Origin: QPJE01 sp051747745
GTDB lineage: Bacteria > Bacillota > Halanaerobiia > Halanaerobiales > Halanaerobiaceae
Length of the DNA stretch: 64,000 nt
Direction: 5' to 3'
Assembly (NCBI GenBank): GCA_051747745.1
Contig: JBNJGL010000003.1
Span: forward strand, 1 to 64,000
Below, in pieces: positions 42,697-51,319 of the stretch. Both the position numbers and the translations under genes were made by a program. The number at the start of each line of letters is the position of its first letter. The stretch's first letter is position 1. Under the pieces are notes generated by a model. It was not told the DNA's origin. It made no database searches and was given only the letters and a program-made list of their open reading frames with translations.

Positions 42697-42981
42697 CTAA
42701 TTTGCCTCCTCTTTTTTTACATAGTTCTTTAAAACATACTGAATATCTTCATTACGCAGCCTTTTGCCTTCTGTAAGCCAGATTGAAAATTCTTCATGGA
42801 CTATACCTGTGCTTTCAACATGTTTAATGTTTTTCTTTTTTGGATTATTTATTTTTTTGTATTTTCCATCTACAACCATAATATATTTAGATGAAAGCAC
42901 TTTTGAAACTATATAATAATGTCCCGAATCTCTCCCAGCTGTTGAGCAAACAATTTCACCTGGTTGAAATTTTTTATCCAT
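42697..42981 (-). CDS. KOW-domain RNA-binding protein (L14e-like)
   Basis: 94 residues. The KOW-type start FQPGEIVCSTAGRDSGHYYIV is followed by strand-rich KYIMVVDGKYKKINNPKKKNIKHV. Proteins of this type occur between map and infA in many clostridia and are compared to archaeal and eukaryotic L14e. Binding to rRNA or the ribosome is expected from the fold, but no function is established. A promoter just upstream makes it the first gene of an internal transcript with infA, rpmJ and rpsM. Confidence 0.85.
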   Translation of the reverse strand: MDKKFQPGEIVCSTAGRDSGHYYIVSKVLSSKYIMVVDGKYKKINNPKKKNIKHVESTGIVHEEFSIWLTEGKRLRNEDIQYVLKNYVKKEEAN

Positions 42982-43036
42982 TATTTAATCACTCGTCCTG
43001 TCATAATTGAATCCTTTATTTGTAAGCACACTGGTT

Positions 43037-43066
43037 ATTATACCATAGATTAATTAAATAGTGCAA
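43037..43066 (-). promoter_or_regulatory. internal sigma-A promoter before KOW-infA-rpmJ
   Basis: TTGCAC - 18 bases - TATAAT on the minus strand, in the 91-base gap between map and the KOW gene. It would add transcription to the alpha-operon genes. Confidence 0.7.
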
Positions 43067-43072
43067 TAAAAG

Positions 43073-43822
43073 TTAAAGTACACTTAAAATTCTCGGCCCT
43101 TCTTCTGTCACGGCAATAGAATGTTCAAAATGAGCAGAAAAACTACCATCTCTGGTAACTACTGTCCAATCATCTTCAAGTGTTTCTACTTCATAACTTC
43201 CAGTATTGACCATAGGTTCAATGGCAAGTACCATACCTACTTTAAGTTTTGGTCCTCTTCCTGCCGGGCCAAAATTAGGAATCTGAGGATCTTCATGCAT
43301 ATCACGTCCGATACCGTGACCAACATAATCCCTTACTACAGAAAAATTATTGGATTCAACATGTTCCTGAACAGCATGAGAAATATCAAATAATCTATTC
43401 CCAACTACGGCTTTTTCAATACCTTTCATAAGTGATTCTTCCGTTACTTCCAGAAGATTTTCTGCTTCTTCAGATATATCTCCAACCGCAAAAGTTTTTG
43501 CAGCATCTCCATTAAATCCTTCATAAAAAGTACCTATATCAACACTAACAATATCCCCATTTTCCAGAAAGCGATTTTTGCTGGGAATACCGTGAACAAC
43601 CTCATCGTTTATTGATATACACACAGAAGCGGGAAAACCTCTATATCCTTTAAAAGAGGGTACAGCACCTTTGCTGCGGATAAATTCATCTGCCAGTCTA
43701 TCTAATTCGGCAGTTGAAATACCGGCTTCTATTATTTCTGATAGATATTGATGAGTTTCTGCAACAATTCTGTTTGCTTCTCTCATTATATCTATTTCTC
43801 TTTCGGATTTTAAAATAATCAT
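43073..43822 (-). CDS. map: methionine aminopeptidase, type I
   Basis: 249 residues. It removes the initiator Met from new proteins. Metal ligands appear in GDIVSVDIGTFYEGFNGDAAKTF (Asp pair), GHGIGRDMHEDPQIPN (His) and the C-terminal Glu segments around LAIEPMVNTG and FEHSIAVTEEG. The start overlaps the adk stop by four bases (ATGA), so the two are coupled. Confidence 0.98.
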   Translation of the reverse strand: MIILKSEREIDIMREANRIVAETHQYLSEIIEAGISTAELDRLADEFIRSKGAVPSFKGYRGFPASVCISINDEVVHGIPSKNRFLENGDIVSVDIGTFYEGFNGDAAKTFAVGDISEEAENLLEVTEESLMKGIEKAVVGNRLFDISHAVQEHVESNNFSVVRDYVGHGIGRDMHEDPQIPNFGPAGRGPKLKVGMVLAIEPMVNTGSYEVETLEDDWTVVTRDGSFSAHFEHSIAVTEEGPRILSVL

Positions 43823-44472
43823 TGGTTATTCTCCTCAATTAAGCTTAAAAGATGCGAATGTACTTTATCAATTCCTCCAGTACTTTGAACTTCATAAAGA
43901 AGGCTTTTTTTATCATAATAATTGATCAGTTTATTTATTTTTTCTTTATTAACTTCTATTCTTCTTTTAACTGTTTCTTCCTTATCATCACTCCGCTGAA
44001 TTAATTCAGTCCCACACTTATCACAGATTCCCTCTTTTTGAGGAGGATTATTATGAATATGATAGGTTGCACCACAATTTGGACATACTCTTCTACCTGA
44101 AAGCCGCTTTACCAATTCTGATATCTCTGCTTTCAGATAAATAACCATATCTATTTTTTTTGAAAGATCAGCTAAAATTTTATCCAAAGATTCAGCCTGA
44201 TTGATTGTTCTTGGAAAACCATCAAGTATAAATCCATTTTTACAGTCATCTTCATTTAGTCTTTCTCTAACTATTCCGATTGTAACTTCATCTGGTACAA
44301 GTTCTCCAGAATCAATATAGGATTTAGCTTTTTTCCCAAGAGGAGTTTCTTCTTTTATTGCTTTACGGAAAATATCTCCGGTAGCAATATGAGGAATATT
44401 TAAATCCTCTTCCAATTTTTTTGCCTGAGTACCTTTACCTGCACCCGGCAGTCCTAGAAAGATCAAATTCAT
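43819..44472 (-). CDS. adk: adenylate kinase (zinc lid form)
   Basis: 217 residues interconverting ATP, AMP and ADP. P-loop GLPGAGKGTQAKKL at the N-terminus, GFILDGFPRT in the AMP site, and a long lid with CPNC...CDKC that binds zinc as in other Firmicutes. It lies between secY and map, as is usual in the spc operon. Confidence 0.99.
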   Translation of the reverse strand: MNLIFLGLPGAGKGTQAKKLEEDLNIPHIATGDIFRKAIKEETPLGKKAKSYIDSGELVPDEVTIGIVRERLNEDDCKNGFILDGFPRTINQAESLDKILADLSKKIDMVIYLKAEISELVKRLSGRRVCPNCGATYHIHNNPPQKEGICDKCGTELIQRSDDKEETVKRRIEVNKEKINKLINYYDKKSLLYEVQSTGGIDKVHSHLLSLIEENNQ

Positions 44473-44487
44473 CGAACTTCCTCCTTC

Positions 44488-45756
44488 TTATTTCATAAAG
44501 CCTTCATAATGCCTCATCAGAAGATGTGATTCTATCTGCTGCATAGTCTGCAGAGCAACACCTGTCATAATAATTAATGAGGTACCACCAAAGTTAATCG
44601 ATACACCTGTCAGAGGCTGCATAATAAACGGCAGCAGTGCCACAGCTGTTAAGAAAACAGCTCCAGCCAGAGTGACTCGCATTAAAACTTTATCGAGATA
44701 TCTGACAGTAGATCTACCTGGTCTGATTCCGGGAATAAACCCACCATATTTTTTCATATTATCTGCAACTTCTTCCGGATTGAAAGTAATTGCAGTATAA
44801 AAATATGTGAAAAATAGAATCATTAGACCATATAATATCATATATAGTGTTGAACCTGGCCTTATCATATTTGCCATTGAGGCAGCCCAGTCATATGGTA
44901 AAACCTGAGCAATTACACCAGGAAATAAAAGAACTGATGAAGCAAAAATTACAGGAATAACTCCAGCCTGATTAATTTTCATTGGAATATGAGTGCTTCT
45001 GCCACCATAAACCTTTCTACCTACAATTCTTTTGGAATACTGAACCGGAATTCTTCTTTCTCCCTGCTGAACAAAAATAATTCCAGCAATTATTATAACA
45101 GCCAGAACACCAAATACCAATACATTTAAAACAGATATTGTTCCTGCCTGCAGCAGTTTGAAAGTATTATACAGATCTCCTGGAAAACGGGAAATTATTG
45201 AAGTGAATATAATAATAGAAATTCCATTACCAATCCCTTTATCAGTAATCTGTTCTCCAAGCCACATCAAAAATGCTGTTCCTGCAGTTAAACTGGTTAC
45301 TATTAAGATAAGATCAAAAATACCGGAGCTTTCTACAGCACCAAATCTCTTTATATAAAGAGTAATACCAATACCCTGAATAACAGCAAGTACAATTGTT
45401 CCATACCTTGTATACTGAGCAATTTTCTTTCGGCCCTCATTACCCTGTTTTGATAATTCCTCAAGCTTTGGTATTACAACAGTTAAGAGCTGAAGAATAA
45501 TTGAAGCAGTAATATAAGGTGTAATACTCATCGCAAATATTGTAAAATTCCTCAAAGCTCCACCGGCGAAAAGATCAAGAAAGTCAAATACTCCCCCGAC
45601 ACTACCCTGAAAGAGCCTTTCTTTAAGAATCTGAACATCTACTCCAGGTACCGGAATATGAGCTCCCAACCTGTACACAACCATCATAGCAAGAACAAAT
45701 AATACTTTTTTCCTTAACTCTTTTACCTTAAAAACATTACTGAGAGCCTTAAGCAA
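44488..45756 (-). CDS. secY: SecY, protein translocase channel subunit
   Basis: 422 residues with ten hydrophobic segments, the channel of the Sec system. Conserved GAHIPVPGVD lies after helix 1, with SITPYITASIILQLL in helix 2 and the cytoplasmic loop RPGRSTVRYLDKVL near helix 9. The start is TTG, six bases after GAGGTGA, and nearly abuts rplO. Full length. Confidence 0.99.
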   Translation of the reverse strand: MLKALSNVFKVKELRKKVLFVLAMMVVYRLGAHIPVPGVDVQILKERLFQGSVGGVFDFLDLFAGGALRNFTIFAMSITPYITASIILQLLTVVIPKLEELSKQGNEGRKKIAQYTRYGTIVLAVIQGIGITLYIKRFGAVESSGIFDLILIVTSLTAGTAFLMWLGEQITDKGIGNGISIIIFTSIISRFPGDLYNTFKLLQAGTISVLNVLVFGVLAVIIIAGIIFVQQGERRIPVQYSKRIVGRKVYGGRSTHIPMKINQAGVIPVIFASSVLLFPGVIAQVLPYDWAASMANMIRPGSTLYMILYGLMILFFTYFYTAITFNPEEVADNMKKYGGFIPGIRPGRSTVRYLDKVLMRVTLAGAVFLTAVALLPFIMQPLTGVSINFGGTSLIIMTGVALQTMQQIESHLLMRHYEGFMK

Positions 45757-45757
45757 A

Positions 45758-46201
45758 TTAAATCACCTCATACTTTCCGCCAGCATCTTCGATTTTTTCT
45801 CTGGCAGAAGAAGTAAAAGCATTGGCTTTAACAGTCAATGATTTATCAAGTTTACCCTGTCCAAGTATTTTTACTCCGTTTTTTGCAGTTTTTGCGATAA
45901 TACCCATTTCCAATAAGTTTTCAGGTGTAACGACAGCACCATCTGAGAATTTATTTAACTGATAGATATTAATTTCATTATATTCTTTTTTAAATTTATT
46001 ATTAAATCCTCTTTTAGGAAAACGTCTAAAAAGTGGAGTTTGTCCTCCCTCAAATGTAGGACGAACTTTACCACCAGAACGCGAATTCTGTCCATTTGCT
46101 CCTCGACCTGAGGTATAACCACGGCCAGAACCAATTCCGCGTCCAACGCGTCTGCGGTCTTTTCTGTATCCTTTAGCAGGTTTTAGATTGTTTAGTTTCA
46201 T
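45758..46201 (-). CDS. rplO: ribosomal protein L15
   Basis: A 147-residue late-assembly 50S protein. MKLNNLKPAKGYRKDRRRVG, the GSGRGYTSGRGANGQNSRSGG stretch and the globular C-terminal half are typical. It starts only 18 bases after the rpsE stop, where most bacteria have rpmD (L30) in between. Confidence 0.99.
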   Translation of the reverse strand: MKLNNLKPAKGYRKDRRRVGRGIGSGRGYTSGRGANGQNSRSGGKVRPTFEGGQTPLFRRFPKRGFNNKFKKEYNEINIYQLNKFSDGAVVTPENLLEMGIIAKTAKNGVKILGQGKLDKSLTVKANAFTSSAREKIEDAGGKYEVI

Positions 46202-46219
46202 CTTGACACCTCCTCAGTA

Positions 46220-46720
46220 TTAACCTAATAATTCTTCTACTGTTTTTCCTCTTAATTCAGCAACTTCCTCAGCACTCTTTAGTTCTGTTAATCCTTTGAT
46301 TGTAGCATTTATCATATTTATAGGATTAGATGTGCCAAGTGATTTTGTCAGGATATCACTTATACCGGCCAGTTCTATTACCGCACGAACCGGTCCACCG
46401 GCAATAACACCAGTACCAGGTGCTGCAGGTTTCAGCAATACTCTACCGGCACCAAAAACACCGACTATTTCGTGAGGAATTGTAGTATCTACAATCGGTA
46501 CTTTAATTAATTCCTTTTTGGCTGCATCAATTCCTTTTCTTATTGCCTCAGGAACTTCATTTGCTTTACCAATACCAGCGCCTACATGTCCTTCACCATC
46601 TCCAACAACAACCAGAGCGCTGAAACTGAACCTGCGGCCACCCTTCACAACCTTGGCAACACGATTTATATTAACCACGCGTTCCTCAAGATTGAGCTTT
46701 TCAGGATCTATAATTTTCAT
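46220..46720 (-). CDS. rpsE: ribosomal protein S5
   Basis: A 166-residue 30S fidelity protein. RVAKVVKGGRRFSFSALVVVG and the following GHVGAGIGKANEVPEAIRK form the double-stranded RNA-binding-like domain. The C-terminal half has the GTGVIAGGPVRAVIELAGI block. It is followed directly by rplO. Confidence 0.99.
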   Translation of the reverse strand: MKIIDPEKLNLEERVVNINRVAKVVKGGRRFSFSALVVVGDGEGHVGAGIGKANEVPEAIRKGIDAAKKELIKVPIVDTTIPHEIVGVFGAGRVLLKPAAPGTGVIAGGPVRAVIELAGISDILTKSLGTSNPINMINATIKGLTELKSAEEVAELRGKTVEELLG

Positions 46721-46737
46721 TACTATACCTCCTTTTT

Positions 46738-47094
46738 TTAGAACTTTAACCCATTCTCTCGGGCTGCATCTGCTAACGCTTTAATACGTCCATGATATTT
46801 ATACCCACCTCTATCAAATACAACTGTATCTATTCCTTTTTCCAGAGCTCTCTGGGCAGCAACTTCTCCAACCAATCTGGCTGCATCTTTATTGCTGGCT
46901 ACCTCAATGTCATCTCGAACAGCTGGATCAAGGGTAGATGCAGAAACAAGTGTATTACCTGATAGATCATCTATAATTTGTACATAAATATGTTTAAGAC
47001 TGCGGGATACACTCATTCTGGGCCTTTCAGGTGTACCAACAACTTTATTTCTAATACGCATATGGCGTTTTTTTCTTGCTTCACTTTTACCCAT
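46738..47094 (-). CDS. rplR: ribosomal protein L18
   Basis: A 118-residue 5S rRNA-binding protein of the central protuberance. RKKRHMRIRNKVVGTPERPRM and the C-terminal FDRGGYKYHGRIKALADAARE are characteristic. Spacing to neighbours is under 20 bases. Confidence 0.99.
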   Translation of the reverse strand: MGKSEARKKRHMRIRNKVVGTPERPRMSVSRSLKHIYVQIIDDLSGNTLVSASTLDPAVRDDIEVASNKDAARLVGEVAAQRALEKGIDTVVFDRGGYKYHGRIKALADAARENGLKF

Positions 47095-47113
47095 TCATAT
47101 TCACTCCCCTCTA

Positions 47114-47647
47114 TTAACCAGTCTTACCAACCTTACGTCTAATATGTTCTCCAACATATTTAATACCTTTTCCTTTGTAAGGCTCTGGTTTTCTTACTTC
47201 ACGGATTTTTGCTGCAACATCTCCAACCCGCTGTTTATCTATACCTTTTACAGTAATATTAGTATTCTTTTCTACCTCAAATTCTATACTTCCTTCAGCT
47301 TCAATGATTACTGGATGAGAATATCCAACTTCAAGTTTTAATTTATTACCCTGAACCTGAGCATTATATCCCACACCAACCATTTCTAACTTTTTTTCGA
47401 ATCCTTTAGTAACACCTTCAACCATACCTTCAATCAGGCTTCTGACCAGACCATGCATAGAACGAGCTTCAATATCATCACCATTGCGTTCTACAATAAC
47501 CTGGTTATCCTCTACTTTTATATCAATACCCGGCTTAAATTCTTTTGTCAACTCACCTTTAGGACCTTTCACTGTAACAAAATGTCCATCAACAGCTACA
47601 TCAACTTTTTCCGGTATTTCAATAGGCAGTTTTCCTATGCGTGACAT
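47114..47647 (-). CDS. rplF: ribosomal protein L6
   Basis: A 177-residue two-domain protein near the factor-binding centre. SRIGKLPIEIPEKV begins it and the C-terminal signature KPEPYKGKGIKYVGEHIRRK binds the sarcin-ricin region. It has GGAGGTGA before ATG. Unlike its neighbours, it is separated from the upstream rpsH by 170 bases. Confidence 0.99.
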   Translation of the reverse strand: MSRIGKLPIEIPEKVDVAVDGHFVTVKGPKGELTKEFKPGIDIKVEDNQVIVERNGDDIEARSMHGLVRSLIEGMVEGVTKGFEKKLEMVGVGYNAQVQGNKLKLEVGYSHPVIIEAEGSIEFEVEKNTNITVKGIDKQRVGDVAAKIREVRKPEPYKGKGIKYVGEHIRRKVGKTG

Positions 47648-47817
47648 TTATTTCACCTCCGTAGATTTTATCTTAGAAAAGTTCTCTCAAGCAAAAGTAA
47701 TCAGTCAGTCACTAGAGACAATCTTAATCATCTCTAACATCCAACCTCTGACGCGCTCGATGCGCTAATGCTGAGCTATCCTTGCGTTTATAAAAGAACG
47801 CTCAGTGCAACTTCGAA
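47648..47817 (-). other. unusual 170-base structured spacer between rpsH and rplF
   Basis: No coding frame. On the minus strand it shows GCGTT-8-AACGC, a GCGC-5-GCGC core and TAGAGA-12-TCTCTA. TAGCTCAG...GAGCGCGTCAGAGGTTGG (47749-47786 region) resembles the D-arm and variable region of a tRNA without acceptor complement. Possibly a tRNA remnant, a small RNA or a regulatory fold. Confidence 0.5.
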
Positions 47818-48216
47818 CTACCAGACATAACAGAGAACTTCTCCACCCACACCTGCTTCGCGGGCCTGCTTGTCAGTCATTACTCCCTGAGAAGAGGAAA
47901 TTACTGCAATTCCCAATCCACCGAGCACACGAGGTATTTCATCTTTACCTACATACACACGCAGTCCGGGTTTGCTTATTCTCTTAAGACCAGTAATAAC
48001 TTTTTTATCATCTTTACCATACTTCAGATATATACGAATCATGTTTTGTGGTTTCTTTTCAACTACTTTTACATCATTGATAAATCCTTCTTCTTTTAAA
48101 ATCTCACCAATACTGGCTTTGATATTTGAAGCAGGAATATCAACAGTATCTTTCCCGACACTATTTGCATTGCGAATTCGGGTAAGCATATCTGCAATTG
48201 GATCAGTTATATTCAC
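47818..48216 (-). CDS. rpsH: ribosomal protein S8
   Basis: A 132-residue central-domain 30S protein. NITDPIADMLTRIRNAN opens it, with VGKDEIPRVLGGLGIAVISSSQGVMT (split) and the final GGEVLCYVW. S8 represses the spc operon by binding mRNA in enterobacteria; the long spacer after this gene might relate, but no match to the S8 site is visible. Confidence 0.99.
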   Translation of the reverse strand: MNITDPIADMLTRIRNANSVGKDTVDIPASNIKASIGEILKEEGFINDVKVVEKKPQNMIRIYLKYGKDDKKVITGLKRISKPGLRVYVGKDEIPRVLGGLGIAVISSSQGVMTDKQAREAGVGGEVLCYVW

Positions 48217-48237
48217 TTTGTTGACCTCCTTCCAAGT

Positions 48238-48423
48238 TTACCAGCTTGCTTTTTTAACTCCAGGTATTTCACCTTTATGGGCCAATTCTCTAAAACAAAT
48301 TCTGCAAAGATCAAATTTTCTCATATACCCACGCACTCGACCACATCTGCTGCAGCGATTAACTTTGCGTGTATCATATTTCGGCTCTTTGTTGGCCTTT
48401 TCTATTAATGCTTTACGTGCCAA
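48238..48423 (-). CDS. rpsN: ribosomal protein S14, type Z
   Basis: A 61-residue short S14 with the zinc motif CSRCGRVRGYMRKFDLCRIC (CxxC...CxxC). It ends KKASW as in other zinc-type S14 proteins and supports 30S head assembly. It is in the normal rplE-rpsN-rpsH order. Confidence 0.99.
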   Translation of the reverse strand: MARKALIEKANKEPKYDTRKVNRCSRCGRVRGYMRKFDLCRICFRELAHKGEIPGVKKASW

Positions 48424-48450
48424 ATCAAACCCCCCTTATCTTATAGGTGT

Positions 48451-48990
48451 TTATTTTTTAAACGGCATTCCCATTGCACTTAAAAGCTCAAATGCTTCCT
48501 CATCTGTTTCGGCAGATGTTACAATGGTAATCTCTAATCCATGTACTTTATCTACATCATCGATATTGATCTCCGGGAAAACAGTGTGTTCGTTAATACC
48601 TAAACTATAATTTCCACGCCCATCAAATGATTTTGGAGAAACTCCTCTAAAGTCACGAATACGCGGCAGTGTGATGTTAATAAGTTTATACAAAAATTCA
48701 TACATCATTTCTCCCCGCAGTGTAACTTTAATACCGATAGGCATCCCTTCGCGAATTTTAAAATTCGCAATGGCTTTTTTGGCTCTGGTGATTGTTGGCA
48801 TCTGTCCGGTTATTCTAGCAATTTCATCAACTACTGTATCCAGCAGTTTAGTATCTTCTTTTGCATCACCAAGACCAACATTGACAACCACTTTTTGCAG
48901 TTTAGGAACTTCCATAACGTTGTTATAGGAAAATTTTTCAACCAGCTGTGGCGAAATTTCTTCCCTAAATTGTTTAGCTAATACTGACAT
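48451..48990 (-). CDS. rplE: ribosomal protein L5
   Basis: A 179-residue 5S rRNA-binding protein. VPKLQKVVVNVGLG lies near the start, ITRAKKAIANFKIREGMPIG in the middle and RDFRGVSPKSFDGRGNYSLG next, ending AMGMPFKK. It anchors 5S rRNA and contacts P-site tRNA. AGGAGG precedes the ATG. Confidence 0.99.
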   Translation of the reverse strand: MSVLAKQFREEISPQLVEKFSYNNVMEVPKLQKVVVNVGLGDAKEDTKLLDTVVDEIARITGQMPTITRAKKAIANFKIREGMPIGIKVTLRGEMMYEFLYKLINITLPRIRDFRGVSPKSFDGRGNYSLGINEHTVFPEINIDDVDKVHGLEITIVTSAETDEEAFELLSAMGMPFKK

Positions 48991-49011
48991 CCCTTGACCT
49001 CCTTCCGATTA

Positions 49012-49326
49012 TTATTTATCCACTATTTCATTACATTTTTTACATTTACGAACTTTTTTTCCATCATCTAAATACTCTGCTCCGACCCTTGTTTTTTCGT
49101 CACAACGGGGGCAGACGAGCTGTACATTTGAAGCATGGATTGGTGCTTCGTTTTCTATTATTCCACCCTGTGGCATATCCTGTGTAGGTCTAACATGGCG
49201 GTTAACAATATTTACACCTTCAACGATTACTCTATCTTTCTTTGGAATCGCCCTTAAAACTTCACCACGCTTACCTTTATCTTTACCTGCGATAACTTCC
49301 ACAGTGTCACCTTTTTTAATTCTCAA
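49012..49326 (-). CDS. rplX: ribosomal protein L24 with zinc ribbon
   Basis: 104 residues. A KOW motif (GDTVEVIAGKDKGKRGEVL) starts the protein, an initiator of 50S assembly. The C-terminal half has CPRC and CKKC pairs, a zinc-ribbon form found in part of the bacteria. Located between rplN and rplE. Confidence 0.98.
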   Translation of the reverse strand: MRIKKGDTVEVIAGKDKGKRGEVLRAIPKKDRVIVEGVNIVNRHVRPTQDMPQGGIIENEAPIHASNVQLVCPRCDEKTRVGAEYLDDGKKVRKCKKCNEIVDK

Positions 49327-49341
49327 TCTAATCCCCTCCTT

Positions 49342-49710
49342 CTATAATACCTCCGGTGCAAGGGAGATAATCTTCATATAATTCTTATCCCTCAGCTCAC
49401 GAGTTACAGGACCAAAAATACGTGTGCCTTTTGGGTTGTTATTGTCATCTATAATTACTGCAGCATTTTCATCAAACTTTATATAGGTGCCATCACTGCG
49501 TTTTAAAGGTTTTTTAGTCCGCACAATTACTGCTCTGGCAACTTCACCTTTTTTTACCATTCCATCTGGAATAGCTTCTTTTACAGTTACTATTATTTCG
49601 TCACCGATCTTTGCATATTTCTTTTTCGATCCACCAAGCACCTTTACACAAAGCAATTCACGGGCACCTGAGTTATCTGCTACCCTTAAACGGCTTTCAG
49701 ATTGAATCAT
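49342..49710 (-). CDS. rplN: ribosomal protein L14
   Basis: 122 residues, beginning MIQSESRLRVADNSGARE and including GDEIIVTVKEAIPDG and the end IISLAPEVL. It contacts 16S rRNA at an intersubunit bridge. The frame extends to 49734, but ATG 49710 gives the universal N-terminus and lies after GGAGG. Confidence 0.99.
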   Translation of the reverse strand: MIQSESRLRVADNSGARELLCVKVLGGSKKKYAKIGDEIIVTVKEAIPDGMVKKGEVARAVIVRTKKPLKRSDGTYIKFDENAAVIIDDNNNPKGTRIFGPVTRELRDKNYMKIISLAPEVL

Positions 49711-49737
49711 GGTCAGGTCCTCCTTTCCTATCAAAAC

Positions 49738-49992
49738 TTATTTTGCTTTTTCTAAAATTTCAACTAACCGCCATCTCTTAGTTTTGCTGAGGGGACGAGT
49801 TTCCATAATTTTAACTTTGTCACCTTCATTGCAAACATTTTCTTCATCATGAGCAGTATATTTTTTTGTCTTTTTAATAGTCCGTTTATATAAAGGGTGC
49901 TGAGTTCTTCGCTCGACAGCAACAGTAATGGTCTTATCCATTTTGTCGCTAACAACAACACCAGTCCTCATTTTACGGTTATTTCTATCCAT
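49738..49992 (-). CDS. rpsQ: ribosomal protein S17
   Basis: About 84 residues with an OB fold: RTGVVVSDKMDKTITVAVE, then the KYTAHDEEN segment and EGDKVKIMETRPLSKTKRW. It binds 16S rRNA early in assembly. ATG 49992 follows AAAGGAGG; the frame is open to 50013. Confidence 0.99.
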   Translation of the reverse strand: MDRNNRKMRTGVVVSDKMDKTITVAVERRTQHPLYKRTIKKTKKYTAHDEENVCNEGDKVKIMETRPLSKTKRWRLVEILEKAK

Positions 49993-50017
49993 GGGAAAAC
50001 CTCCTTTCAACAAACGG

Positions 50018-50221
50018 TTAAGCCCGTTCTATACCTATTTCTCTTTCACGTAAAACTGTTTTAATACGTGCAATAATTCTTTTAACCTCTTTAATCCTCA
50101 TAGGATTATCCAGCTGAGCTGTAGCATGCTGGAAACGAAGATTAAATAATTCTTCTTTAAATTCGCGGGCTTTTTGTTCCAGTTCTGCATCAGTTAAATT
50201 TCTTAATTCATCAGCTCTCAT
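50018..50221 (-). CDS. rpmC: ribosomal protein L29
   Basis: About 67 residues, a two-helix protein at the peptide exit: RADELRNLTDAELEQKAREF and the later IARIKTVLRERE. ATG 50221 overlaps the rplP end by 11 bases and gives the usual start; ATG 50233 is also in frame. Confidence 0.97.
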   Translation of the reverse strand: MRADELRNLTDAELEQKAREFKEELFNLRFQHATAQLDNPMRIKEVKRIIARIKTVLREREIGIERA

Positions 50222-50645
50222 CGGCCTCACCATCCATTCCCTCTCGTGTTACAAATTTAGTCTTGATCGGCAGTTTATGAGATGCAAGCCGCATTGCTTC
50301 CCTGGCAATTTCTGGTGATACACCAGCTAACTCAAACATGATTCTACCTGGTTTTACAACAGCAACCCATTTTTCTGGGGCACCTTTACCACTACCCATA
50401 CGAGTTTCTGCAGGTTTTGCTGTTACAGGTTTATCAGGGAAAATTTTAATCCATACTTTTCCTCCACGTTTAATATGCCTTGTTAGAGCAACACGTGCAG
50501 CTTCTATCTGTCTATTAGTAATCCATGCAGGTTCAAGAGCCTGCAGACCATATTCACCAAAAGTAATACTGGTACCGCGGACAGCTGTCCCCTTCATTCT
50601 TCCTCTCATTTGCTTACGATGTTTTACTCTTTTCGGTACTAACAT
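50211..50645 (-). CDS. rplP: ribosomal protein L16
   Basis: About 144 residues. MLVPKRVKHRKQMRGRM at the start, PDKPVTAKPAETRMGSGKG in the middle (A-site tRNA region) and the family end AMRLASHKLPIKTKFV. A short acidic tail (MDGEADES) is added. ATG 50645 has AAGGAGG upstream. Confidence 0.99.
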   Translation of the reverse strand: MLVPKRVKHRKQMRGRMKGTAVRGTSITFGEYGLQALEPAWITNRQIEAARVALTRHIKRGGKVWIKIFPDKPVTAKPAETRMGSGKGAPEKWVAVVKPGRIMFELAGVSPEIAREAMRLASHKLPIKTKFVTREGMDGEADES

Positions 50646-50674
50646 CAAAGAGCCTCCTTTCTTCCGGAAATTAT

Positions 50675-51316
50675 CTATTCGTCAATTTCTGGTAATACTT
50701 CTCCTTTGTTTATCCATACTTTTACACCGATTTTTCCATATGTGGTATCTGCTTCCGCAAAACCATAATCTATATCAGCGCGCAAAGTATGTAGTGGTAC
50801 ACTACCTTCACTATAACCTTCACGTCTTGCCATTTCTGCTCCCCCTAAACGACCGCTGCTCTGCACTTTAAAGCCTTCAGCTCCCATGCGCATTGCACGA
50901 TTAAGCGCCTGTTTCATAGCACGGCGGAAAGAAATTCTGCGGAGAAGTTGGCCAGCAATATTTTCTGCTACTAGTTGAGCATCCATTTCAGGTTTATCTA
51001 CTTCAACAACATTTATCTGTACTGTTCTTCCGGTTAATGCTTCGACATCATTTCTCAAAGCTTCAACTTCTGAACCACCACGTCCAATAACCATTCCCGG
51101 TCTGGCAGTATATACATCCAATTTAAGGCGATTGGCAGCTCTCTCTATTACAATTCTAGAAATACCTGCTTCATACATCTTGTCCTTAACATGATTTCTG
51201 ATTTTTTGATCTTCATTGAGGAGTTTTGAATAATCACTTTTATCTGCATACCATTTAGAATCCCAATCTTTAATAACTCCAACTCGAAGACCATGTGGAT
51301 TAATTTTCTGACCCAA
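50675..51316 (-). CDS. rpsC: ribosomal protein S3
   Basis: 213 residues. The N-terminal GQKINPHGLRVGVIKDWDSKW, a KH domain around ARPGMVIGRGGSEVEALR and the C-terminal domain SGRLGGAEMARREGYSEG. It lines the mRNA entry channel. Separated from rplV by three bases. Confidence 0.99.
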   Translation of the reverse strand: MGQKINPHGLRVGVIKDWDSKWYADKSDYSKLLNEDQKIRNHVKDKMYEAGISRIVIERAANRLKLDVYTARPGMVIGRGGSEVEALRNDVEALTGRTVQINVVEVDKPEMDAQLVAENIAGQLLRRISFRRAMKQALNRAMRMGAEGFKVQSSGRLGGAEMARREGYSEGSVPLHTLRADIDYGFAEADTTYGKIGVKVWINKGEVLPEIDE

Positions 51317-51319
51317 GTT

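Noticed and set aside
47740..47790. Functional tRNA gene on the minus strand
   Set aside because: The D-arm-like part lacks a complementary 3' acceptor, a proper anticodon stem and a T-loop GTTCGA.
47972..48610. Plus-strand frame of 212 codons across rpsH, rpsN and rplE
   Set aside because: Spans three real ribosomal genes on the other strand and has no promoter or ribosome site.
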